Below, one piece after another: positions 17,641 to 25,080 of a stretch of DNA of 64,000 nt. Both the position numbers and the translations under genes were made by a program. This DNA is from JANYHF01 sp963732765 (lineage in GTDB: Bacteria > Pseudomonadota > Alphaproteobacteria > Rhizobiales > Hyphomicrobiaceae). Location: contig CAVTAS010000003.1 of assembly GCA_963732765.1 (NCBI GenBank), positions 965,485-1,029,484 on the forward strand, written 5' to 3'. A model generated the notes under the pieces. The model ran no database searches, was not told the origin of the DNA, and was given only the letters and a program-made list of their open reading frames with translations. The stretch's first letter is position 1; each line of letters begins with the position of its first letter.

Positions 17641-17666
17641 ACCCGGGCCCCGTCGCCCGGGTTTTT
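17641..17666 (+). terminator. Rho-independent terminator after the type I secretion cassette
   Basis: The acccggg (17641-17647) and cccgggt (17656-17662) stem with an 8-base loop is followed by TTTT. It lies 25 bases after the stop of the RTX-like gene and closes the secretion cassette. Confidence 0.85.
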
Positions 17667-17701
17667 CATTCTGGCGCCCTGGTCGATCGAGGAGAGATGT
17701 T

Positions 17702-17777
17702 TGGCGGTCCCGGCAGGACTTGAACCCGCAGCCCCTTGGTTCGAAGCCAAGTGCTCTATCCGTTGAGCTACGGAACC
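17702..17777 (-). tRNA. tRNA-Arg (anticodon UCG)
   Basis: The reverse complement folds as a complete tRNA. The acceptor GGTTCCG pairs with CGGGACC. The anticodon stem CTTGG/CCAAG holds the loop CTTCGAA, with anticodon TCG reading CGA. There is a 5-base variable loop, and a T arm GCGGG-TTCAAGT-CCTGC. The 3-prime CCA is encoded (17702-17704). Confidence 0.96.
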
Positions 17778-17840
17778 GACGTGTGGCGACGGCCTTTGCT
17801 TGACACGGCAAGCCGCAGCCGCCTAAATCGCTCCACCCAT

Positions 17841-17916
17841 GGGGTCGTAGCTCAGATGGGAGAGCGCTGCAATCGCACTGCAGAGGTCAGGGGTTCGATT
17901 CCCCTCGGCTCCACCA
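17841..17916 (+). tRNA. tRNA-Ala (anticodon CGC)
   Basis: A complete cloverleaf. The acceptor GGGGTCG pairs with CGGCTCC, with one G-U pair. The D arm is GCTCAGATGGGAGAGC. The anticodon stem CTGCA/TGCAG holds ATCGCAC, giving anticodon CGC for GCG codons. The T arm is AGGGG-TTCGATT-CCCCT, and CCA is encoded at 17914-17916. It is oriented away from tRNA-Arg. Confidence 0.96.
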
Positions 17917-18132
17917 TATTTCGCATTAAGAATGTGATTCAATTCAATTTTTTATTTCACTGTTCCTGCCGCCTCACCAAACACCTCGCTATGTTTCGGG
18001 CCGTTGATTGGCCGTAGGTGTGAACACAGCCTTCGGTTCTTGATGTTCCGTTGCGATGTTGCGGAAGGTTTCAGCTGTCCCATCCGTTGGCAGGCAACCG
18101 ACGCATCGCTCCTTCTCATCTCTGATCCTGCC

Positions 18133-19180
18133 TCAGACAAGGGTTGCCGATGCCTGCCCGCCAACACCACCGCTGGCGTGAGGATCGGACGAGCAACCTG
18201 CGCTCCCTGTCAACGCCGGAGCGAATGGGGACCAGCGGGCCGGAGCAAAAGGGAGCCAGTGGCGGCGGCAGCGGGTGAAGCAGAAAGGCCCCCTCGAGGG
18301 GGCCTTTCTGCTTCTTGCGTTTCTTTTTGACGTTGGCTGGATGTCCCCGCGAAACGGCTGGCCTACACTGGCCGTGATCTCGCCGGTGTCCGGATCGGCG
18401 ACATCGTCAGTCGGCGGCGCTTGGGCGGCACCCTTGGCGGCCTTGCGCCGGCTGCCGCGGGCGTGCTTGAGGCGGTAGCTGTCGCCGTTCATTTCCAGGA
18501 TGTGGACGTGGTGGGTCAGCCGGTCGAGCAGCGCGCCGGTCAGCCGTTCGGACCCGAGTACGCTGGTCAAGTCCTCGAACGGCAGGTTCGACGTGATGAT
18601 GGTGCTGGCGCGTTCGTAACGCTGCGAGAACACCTCGAACAGCAGTTCGGCGCCGGTCGGCGACAGCGGCACATAACCGAGTTCGTCGATGATGAGCAGC
18701 TTGACGCCGGCCAGTTGGGCCTGCAGCCGCGACAGGCGCCGTTCGTCACGCGCCTCCATCAGCTGGTTGACCAGCGTGGCCGCGCTCGTGAAGACAACCG
18801 AGAAGCCCTTCTGGCAGGCGGCCAGCCCGAGGGCCAGGGCCACATGAGTCTTGCCGGTGCCGGAGTTCCCGAGCGCGATGATGTTGTCGTGGCGAACAAC
18901 GTATTCCGACCGCGCCAGCTCCAGCACCAGCATTTTATTGAGCGCGGGGATGGCCAGGAAGTCGAAGCTATCGAGGCTTTTCACGGCCGGGAACTTGGCG
19001 GCCCGGATGCGCCGGTCGACCAGCCGGCGCTCGCGCCCCGCGCGCGAAGGCGCGCAAGCTTTAGACAGGCAGCCTCTCGGCTGCCGGGCAGTTCCAGTTC
19101 GGCCAGCCGCAGCAGATAGCGCGGGTGATCGATGCCATCGGCGGCGCTTTCGCGCGCCACCTTCTCGTATTCGGCCAGGA
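18133..19180 (-). pseudogene. istB: Degraded IS21-family helper ATPase IstB
   Basis: The minus strand encodes a clear IstB core: AAKFPAVKSLDSFDFLAIP, Walker A GNSGTGKTHVALALG, Walker B LLIIDELGYVPLSP, then TSNLPFEDLTSVLGSERLTGAL and LDRLTHHVHILEMNG. IstB is the AAA+ partner of the IstA transposase. The N-terminal part (EYEKVARESAADGIDHPRY, LLRLAELEL) lies at about 19090-19180 in another frame. It is separated from the core by a hairpin-rich insert with no counterpart in the family. The reading frame also lacks its own stop and runs through a 38-base palindrome to 18133. No istA is present, so this is a non-functional remnant. Confidence 0.85.
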
Positions 19181-19195
19181 GCCTGTCTAGAGCTT
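18208..19195 (-). mobile_element. IS21-family insertion sequence relic
   Basis: Only the istB half remains. One terminus is recognisable at 18208: TG followed by tgtcaacgccggagcgaatg, and then a related unit ccggagcaaaagggagccag. These are the tandem end-repeats expected of IS21 elements. The other end is lost. Near it, gcctgtctagagctt (19181-19195) is an inverted near-copy of aagctttagacaggc (19056-19070), which points to a local rearrangement. The element begins about 290 bases beyond tRNA-Ala. Confidence 0.75.
18277..18314. repeat. Perfect 38-base palindrome
   Basis: gaagcagaaaggccccctc is followed directly by its exact reverse complement. It lies inside the reading frame of the istB relic. 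Its strength (19 base pairs, no loop) would suit a terminator placed at the end of the insertion sequence; on either strand it ends in a run containing TTTC. Confidence 0.85.
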
Positions 19196-19296
19196 CGCCG
19201 GATCACGAGTTGGCGAACAGCTCGTCCCACCGGGCATCGGCAGCGATGCGATCCAACGGTTCTCGCGGGATCACGTGCTGCTCCGTAAGTTGAGGG

Positions 19297-19572
19297 TTAC
19301 TTGTCACCAGCGATGCCGAGCAACGCCAGTACATCCGGTGTCAGCTGTTCTATCGACTGCACGTCAGGACTGTGCACGCCCTTGGGGTCAAACAGACGCC
19401 ATTTTGCGGATTGGGGAATGTAGCGCAAGGTGGCTACGTGGCTACTGGATCGAATGATGTCGAAGTGCGAACCAATCCCTCCCTTTTCGCTGAGTTGCAC
19501 AGTGTAGCCGTGCGGGCTGATTTTCAGTTCGAGATCGTTGGCGTGGCGTATTGCAAGCAGGTTGACCGGCAT
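19297..19572 (-). CDS. Hypothetical protein, 91 aa
   Basis: ATG 19572 has AGGA upstream, and the 91-residue frame ends at 19297. The sequence (NLLAIRHANDLELKISPHGY, then HFDIIRSSSHVATLRYIP and KWRLFDPKGVHSP) alternates short hydrophobic and polar strands without a signal peptide. I recognise no family. It lies 22 bases downstream of another small broken gene, in the same direction, inside the decayed zone next to the IS21 relic. It may be accessory DNA. Confidence 0.45.
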   Translation of the reverse strand: MPVNLLAIRHANDLELKISPHGYTVQLSEKGGIGSHFDIIRSSSHVATLRYIPQSAKWRLFDPKGVHSPDVQSIEQLTPDVLALLGIAGDK

Positions 19573-19594
19573 AGCTCGTCCTATCGATTGGGCG

Positions 19595-19834
19595 TCAGTG
19601 ACGCCGCGTTTTGAACAATCGAGTGATGTCGATAGCCGATTTGATTTGTTTGGCGAAGGCGTCCTTGACGTTGGGCGCGATCAACTCGATTTCGACATCG
19701 GCGGCGGCGTCCTATTGATCGGGTGGCATGGCCTGGCAGATGAAGACGGCACGCTTGCGCGCAAGTTCCTTGGCCTGCTCCCGCAAGAGTTCCAGATCGA
19801 TCAACTCACTGACCTTGTTCAGCAAGGCTGTCAT
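19595..19834 (-). pseudogene. Small gene interrupted in frame by an amber codon
   Basis: ATG 19834 has GGAGC eight bases upstream. The first 40 codons (MTALLNKVSELIDLELLREQ, then ELARKRAVFICQAMPPDQ) end at TAG 19712-19714. The same frame then stays coding-like (DAAADVEIELIAPNVKDAFA, then IKSAIDITRLFKTRRH) to TGA at 19595-19597. The simplest reading is a 79-codon gene broken by a nonsense mutation. A 40-residue functional product or readthrough is possible but unsupported. The family is not recognised; the N-terminal half is a charged helix. Confidence 0.45.
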
Positions 19835-20122
19835 CGGCGTTGCTCCGTTCGTTTGATGGAGGGACGCTAAGACGATTCGGTCCGTGCCGCCTGTGAATGC
19901 CTCCGGTCGGAGATCGAATTCTGTGAAAAAAATGTCAATCCGCTCCTGATTGTCTGATTTGCGAACTGTGGATGAGCACTCGTTGCTGTTGATAACTGGG
20001 AGTGGCGTGGACGGGAATATTGCACCACCAGGCCACCTCACTCACCCGATCGAATTACCTTGGCCCTGCAAGCCTCTGTCAGGGTGCGGCTGACATTGCT
20101 TCCCTGCCGCCCCGCCGCCAGC

Positions 20123-20929
20123 TCAGCGTCCGTCCTGCCCTTCATGCCCCAGCTCCAGCGACATCCGCGTTGTTGCAATCATCAAGGCTTCCCAAGCCGT
20201 GCTGTCCGTCCTCATCAGCGGATTACCAGCAGTACCGATCAGCGTGAAGACCATGCGCACCTGCCCCGACTGGTCGAAGACGGGCGACGCGATGGCCGAC
20301 ATGCCGGCCACCGAGTTGGGCGAGATGGTCGCGTAGTTGTTGGCGCGGATGAGGTCCAGCTCGGCGCGAACCGCGTCCCAGGCGCGCGTCTTGCCGACGC
20401 GGCGATAGGCCGATTGCCCGGTGCGCTCCTGCGCAATGGCGGCCTTCACCTCCAGTTCGGACATCGAGGCGGCGAACGCCATGCCCGTGGCCGTGCCGGA
20501 AATCGAATAGACGGTACCGACGCGGGTGTTGATGTAGACATGCTCCGCTCCGTCCCGCATCATGACCACGGTGGGGCCAAATCCACCGAATACGGACAAT
20601 GACACCGTGAGCCCAGTCTGGTCGCGCAAAGTTTCGACAATGCGGCCGGCGGCCTCGAGTGGGTCGAAGCTGCGCATACGCGCGATGGCGAGATCGAGCG
20701 CCATCTTGCCGAGACGGTAGCGGCCGGTTTCCTCGTCCTGGTCGACCAGTCCCATGCGGCGAAAGCTGACGAGGTAGGTGTGGGCCTGGGCAGGAGAAAC
20801 GCCCGCGCGATCGGCGATTTCGCGCAATTTCAACAGCTCGGGCACGGCCAGGAACGGCAGCAGGATGCCGATGCCGACCTCGACCGACTGGATGCCGCGG
20901 GCGTCCTTGGCTTCAACGACATCTGTCAT
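20123..20929 (-). CDS. IclR-family transcriptional regulator (second of a pair)
   Basis: A 268-residue regulator with an N-terminal winged helix-turn-helix (LKLREIADRAGVSPAQAHTY, then VSFRRMGLVDQDEETGRYRL) and the C-terminal IclR effector domain (GTVYSISGTATGMAFAAS, then GMSAIASPVFDQSGQVRMVF). IclR effector domains bind small aromatic or organic acids and sugar acids. Its ATG overlaps the stop of the first IclR gene by four bases (ATGA), so the pair is translationally coupled. The pair is divergent from the sugar transporter and probably controls the catabolic genes to the right. Confidence 0.9.
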   Translation of the reverse strand: MTDVVEAKDARGIQSVEVGIGILLPFLAVPELLKLREIADRAGVSPAQAHTYLVSFRRMGLVDQDEETGRYRLGKMALDLAIARMRSFDPLEAAGRIVETLRDQTGLTVSLSVFGGFGPTVVMMRDGAEHVYINTRVGTVYSISGTATGMAFAASMSELEVKAAIAQERTGQSAYRRVGKTRAWDAVRAELDLIRANNYATISPNSVAGMSAIASPVFDQSGQVRMVFTLIGTAGNPLMRTDSTAWEALMIATTRMSLELGHEGQDGR

Positions 20930-21696
20930 CGCGGTTCGACCGTTCGATCACGCATGATGGTGCGGACATCGTCATAGAGCGCGGCGCCGCAGGCAATGTC
21001 CATGGTACCTTCGTTGCCCAGCATAAGGATCGATGCGATGAGGCCCCCCGAGGCATCGAGGATCGGCATGGCGATGCTGTTCACCCCCACGATCGGCTCG
21101 CCCGCGACGGCGACGAACCCACGGTTGCGGGCGTCCGTCATGCGCGCATCGAACTCCTTGGCTGTCATCCGCCAACCGATGTTCGTTGCGCTGCTTATTG
21201 CGCGATCCTCTGTCATCATCGAGCCGACTTCGGCGTCCTGCTGATAGGCCGCGAAGACCGCGCCGACTGCCGATCCGGTGATCGGAAACACTGTACCGGG
21301 ACGGATGTTCACGTTTAGCGGCTCGCGTCCCGCCCGGACCTCGAACACCGTCGGGCCAGCGCTGTTCCAGATCACCAGCGCGCACAGATGGCCGGTGCGC
21401 GATTCGATGACGCCGAGCGTCTCGCTGGCGGCCCGCATCGGATGATAGCTGGCCTGGTAGGCGAGGCCTAGACGCAGGGCCAAGGGACCAAGCTCGTAAC
21501 GTCCATCAGATGAATTCTGAACGATCAGATCCATGCGCTTGAGGCTGGAAAGATAGGCGTGGACCTGGGCGGGCGCGATGCCGGTTCCGGCTGCGATCTC
21601 CTTCAGCATGACGGGAGCGGGCAGCCGGAGAAAGGCCTCCAGGATACGTCCCGAGACGTCGATGGATTGGATTCCGCGTGCCTCCTTGGATTTCAT
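20926..21696 (-). CDS. IclR-family transcriptional regulator (first of a pair)
   Basis: I place the start at ATG 21696 (MKSKEARGIQSIDVSGRILE) because it aligns with the N-terminus of the neighbouring paralogue. The longer frame to 21732 adds only 12 unconserved residues. The 256-residue product has the winged HTH (VMLKEIAAGTGIAPAQVHAY) and the IclR effector domain (GTVFPITGSAVGAVFAAYQ, then GVNSIAMPILDASGGLIASI). It is related to the downstream IclR gene, with which it overlaps by four bases. Tandem IclR pairs may form heteromers or respond to two related ligands. Confidence 0.9.
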   Translation of the reverse strand: MKSKEARGIQSIDVSGRILEAFLRLPAPVMLKEIAAGTGIAPAQVHAYLSSLKRMDLIVQNSSDGRYELGPLALRLGLAYQASYHPMRAASETLGVIESRTGHLCALVIWNSAGPTVFEVRAGREPLNVNIRPGTVFPITGSAVGAVFAAYQQDAEVGSMMTEDRAISSATNIGWRMTAKEFDARMTDARNRGFVAVAGEPIVGVNSIAMPILDASGGLIASILMLGNEGTMDIACGAALYDDVRTIMRDRTVEPR

Positions 21697-21801
21697 GATC
21701 GAACGATGTCTGGGCGCTGTGTCGAAGGTCAAGCGCAGTCCTCCATCGTCCGGAGCCTCGCGTCAATTCGTCGGTCACCGCCAGCCTGCGCCGGAGCGGT
21801 C

Positions 21802-21847
21802 ATTGAATTAGCTATTGACAAAATCATTAGTCAATAGCTAATTCAAT
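21802..21847. promoter_or_regulatory. 18-bp perfect palindrome, probable IclR operator with divergent promoters
   Basis: attgaattagctattgac (21802-21819) is repeated exactly inverted at 21830-21847, with a 10-base AT-rich spacer. It lies between the start of the IclR pair (minus strand) and the sugar transporter gene (plus strand), where a divergent operator is expected. TTGACA (21815-21820) and its mirror on the other strand could serve as minus-35 elements within the palindrome. The site is strikingly AT-rich for this DNA. Confidence 0.65.
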
Positions 21848-21922
21848 CCAGAGCGCATTCGACAAACTGGCAGCGTCAAGCAAGTCCGGCACAGGCGCGT
21901 TTGTGCCCTTGGGGGAGCCAGA

Positions 21923-24129
21923 GTGGCGATCGAGCGCGACATTCTTCTCGATGTGTCGGGGGTGACCAAGACCTTTGTCGCCGTGCGTGCGCTGTCGAAT
22001 GTCACCTTCGATGTCCGCGCGGGCGAGGTGCACGGACTGGTTGGCGAGAACGGCGCGGGCAAGTCGACGCTGATGGCCGACCTGACCGTGGCCGAAAACC
22101 TGTTTCTCGGCCTGCCGGACGCAAAACGGCCGCGCCTCGCCGATCTGAACAGCTGGGCGACAGGTCTGCTGGCCCGCTGGAGCGATGACGTGGCGATCAA
22201 CGTGCGCGATCACGTCGCCACGCTCAATCCCGAGCAGAGATTCATTGTCGAGATCGTCAAGGCGCTCGGTTGCGAACCTAAAGTCCTGGTGCTTGACGAG
22301 CCGACCGAACACCTGGTCGCAGATGACGTCGCCCGGCTGTTTGCCCGCATCCGCGAGCTGACGAAGAGCGGGGCGGCGGTGGTCTACATCTCGCATCGCA
22401 TCCGCGAGGTCCAGCAGATCGCGGACCGTTTGACGGTGCTGCGCGATGGCGAGGGACAGGGGACCTTCGACGCCAAGACCCTCAGTGAAGACCAGATCGT
22501 GGCGCTGATCGTCGGCGAAGCGCTGGACCGTACGTTCCCCGCGAAGTCCGCGGCGTGCGGCGACGAATTGCTCAGTGTGCAGGGCTTGACCGGGCCGGGC
22601 TTTACTGAGGTCACGTTGGCGGTACGCGCTGGAGAAATCCTGGCCTGGCGGGCATTGAAGGCAACGGGCAGCGCGAATTCATGCGCGCACTCGCCGGACT
22701 TGCGCCATCGCGTGGAAAGGTCCTGATCGCTGGAAAGGTCACGGATATCTCCAGTCCGCGGAAGTCGGTCAGGAGTGGCGTCTCCTACCTGCCCGGTGAC
22801 AGGCATCGCGAAGGCATCTTCGCCGACCTGTCGGTGCGCGAGAACTTCTCGTCGCGCTCGCAATCGGCCGACATTGTCGCCGGTTTAGTGCGCCGCGCGT
22901 CGGAAGACGCCCGAGCCGAGCAGGCCGTCGATCAGTTCGCCGTCAAGACTCCGACGATCGAGACGCCGGTCCGGTCGCTGTCTGGCGGCAACCAGCAAAA
23001 GCTGGTGCTGTCGGGCGTCCTGGCGACCCATCCCAAAATCCTGCTGGTCAATGAACCGACGCAGGGCGTGGACGTCGGCGCCCGCGCCGAAATCTACAAA
23101 ACGCTTCGCGAGGCTGCCAAGGCCGGCGTGGCCATCATCGTGGTGTCCTCGGACGCGCAAGAGGTGGCGGGATTTTCGGACCGCGTTGCAATTCTCTCCC
23201 GTGGGCGGATCGTCCGCATGCTGTCGGGCGCCGAAGTGGCCGAGGACAACATCACGGGAGCGGCGCTCAAATCCACCAGCCATCGGGAGAAAGATAACAA
23301 ACGGGCCCATCCCATCCTCGCCTGGGCGGCCGGCAACACGGCGCCCCTGGTGATGGTCGCCAGCGCCATCCTGCTCCTGGGCGCCGCTGTTACCTACTAC
23401 AACCCGTTCTACATTTCGACCCGCAACCTGATGGGCATAGCCGCTATGATCGCGACGCTCGCGATCGTCGCCTACGGCCAGCAGGTGCTGCTTCTGGTCG
23501 GCGGCATCGACCTCTCGGTCGGCCCGTTGATGGGGCTGTGCATGGTCGTGTCTTCGTTCTTCCTGGTACAGGCTGCCGGGCCACTCGCGGCCTGGTTCCT
23601 GATCGACCACCGGGCGTTCCGAAAGTACCGCCTCGGTTACGCCAAGCCGGCGCCCGTCCCCTACATCAAGCTGATCACCGACGGCTATTTGATCCGTGGA
23701 CGCACGCTCGCGGAACTGGCCGCGCAGATCGGGGCGGACGGCGCACAACTTGAGCGAACGGTCGCCGCGTTCAACCCGCACGCCCACAGCGGCCAGGACC
23801 CCGAATTCGGCAAGGGCTCGACCGCCTACAATCGCTCGCTCGGAGACCCCGACAACAAGCCGAACCCTTGCGTGGCGCCGATCGAGCGCGGCCCGTTCTA
23901 CGCCGTGCGCCTCCATATCGGCGACCTCGGCACTTTCGCGGGCCTCAAGACCAACGAGAACGCCCAAGTCCTAAACGCGGAAGGGCGCCCCATCGGCGGG
24001 CTCTATGCCGCCGGAAACGCCGCCGCCAGCATCATAGGCGGCAACTACCCCGGCGGCGGCATCACCCTCGGCCCCGCGATCACATTCGGCTACATCGCCG
24101 CTCGCCACATGTCCGGCGCCAACGAATGA
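21923..24129 (+). pseudogene. Decayed sugar ABC ATPase-permease fused to a flavoprotein C-terminus
   Basis: This begins as an RbsA/XylG-type two-domain ATPase (LDVSGVTKTFVAVRALSNV). Directly after Walker A GENGAGKST the chain jumps to LTVAENLFLG, so about 50 residues including the Q-loop are missing. A missing G near 22643 (CTGGCC for CTGGGCC) shifts the frame. The second ATPase domain then continues (GVSYLPGDRHREG, LSGGNQQKLVLSGVLA). Next comes the first part of an RbsC-like permease (TRNLMGIAAMIATLAIVAYG, then VGGIDLSVGPLMGL). At about 23580 the frame passes without a stop into the C-terminus of an FAD_binding_2 flavoprotein (GGLYAAGNAAASIIGGNYPG). The product cannot be a working transporter. 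Confidence 0.85.
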
Positions 24130-25037
24130 CACCGATGGCACGAGCGGGCAGTCGGCACGACACTTGGTCCGGCCCCTGCTTCGGCCTTGCTGCGGTGCTG
24201 GCCTGGGCCGTCTACAACATCGGCGTTTCGGTCGGGCGCGCCGAGGGGTTCGCCATCGGTGATCTGACCTTTCTTCGCTATCTGGGCGCGGTGTTGGCTT
24301 TGACCCTCTGGGTCCTGCTGCGCGGTTACGGAGCCTTCGGAGGGCTCACAGTGCGACGGCTTGCGCTGCTCGTCTTCCTCGCCGGTCCCCCGTTCGCCCT
24401 GCTCTACAACATTGGCATGCCCCTGACGCGGCTGTCGCACGCCGTCGTCATCAGTCCCGGCGGCGCCATGCTGGTCTCCTCCGCGCTGGTCGCCATGGCG
24501 GCCGGGCAGACCATTCCCGCTCGTCGCCTGCTCGGCATGGCGTTTCTCCTCGCCGGGCTCATACTGGTCGCCACGCAGATGGGCGACACGCGCCCGTCCG
24601 TGGCTGGCACCTGGCGCGGCGACGTCAGCTTCCTCCTGACGGGAGCCCTCTACGGCACGCTGACCTTCTGTTTGGGTCGCTGGGCCCTCGACGCGGTGGC
24701 CGTGACCTGGTCCATCGCCGTGGTGTCGCTCGCTCTCTTCGGCGGCCTCTACGCCTTTCTTCCCGCCGGCCCGCCACACCCCCTCGATCGCTGGGTTATG
24801 CAACTGATCCTGCAGGGCGTGCTCGGAGGTGGTCTCGCCGTGGTCTTCTTCGTGCTGGCCATCGGCCGCCTCGACGCCAGCAGGGCCGGCGTGCTCCCGG
24901 CGCTGGTGCCGCCCGTGACCGTCATCCTGGCCATCACCCTGACCGGAGACGCCCCGACGCCGGACGAGTGGGCGGGCCTAGCGGCGGCCGTGGTGGGGAT
25001 GGTGCTGGCGTTGCCGGAGCCCCGGGTGGGGGCGTGA
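24126..25037 (+). CDS. EamA/DMT-family transporter
   Basis: ATG 24126 overlaps the stop of the preceding fused gene (ATGA), so translation is probably coupled. The 303-residue product has about ten membrane segments in two EamA repeats, including FGLAAVLAWAVYNIGVSVG, LTFLRYLGAVLALTLWVLL and SRAGVLPALVPPVTVILAIT. It is unrelated in detail to the EamA gene at 8.3 kb. It may carry a metabolite of the nearby catabolic pathway. The gene itself looks intact although its upstream partner is broken. Confidence 0.85.
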   Translation: MTPMARAGSRHDTWSGPCFGLAAVLAWAVYNIGVSVGRAEGFAIGDLTFLRYLGAVLALTLWVLLRGYGAFGGLTVRRLALLVFLAGPPFALLYNIGMPLTRLSHAVVISPGGAMLVSSALVAMAAGQTIPARRLLGMAFLLAGLILVATQMGDTRPSVAGTWRGDVSFLLTGALYGTLTFCLGRWALDAVAVTWSIAVVSLALFGGLYAFLPAGPPHPLDRWVMQLILQGVLGGGLAVVFFVLAIGRLDASRAGVLPALVPPVTVILAITLTGDAPTPDEWAGLAAAVVGMVLALPEPRVGA

Positions 25038-25080
25038 TAGAGGCCGAGCGCTGAGTAGCGCTGCCTACTCGGCGTCAGGC

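Noticed and set aside
17641..19195. Integrative element using tRNA-Arg or tRNA-Ala as attachment site
   Set aside because: No integrase is adjacent, no direct repeat of a tRNA 3-prime end was seen, and the only mobile DNA is an IS21 relic.
19180..19275. Antitoxin-like fragment (REPLDRIAADARWDELFANS, then a second helix) upstream of the istB relic
   Set aside because: It resembles small antitoxin tails only loosely, is broken by a stop, and no toxin partner can be identified; not strong enough to list as a gene.
22885..23967. Long open frame on the minus strand opposite the ABC/flavoprotein fusion (also similar ones at 13155-14696, 27205-28377, 9190-10134 and 2225-3487)
   Set aside because: These mirror high-GC coding sequence on the other strand, have His/Arg/Gly-rich composition, and lack family motifs or ribosome-binding sites.
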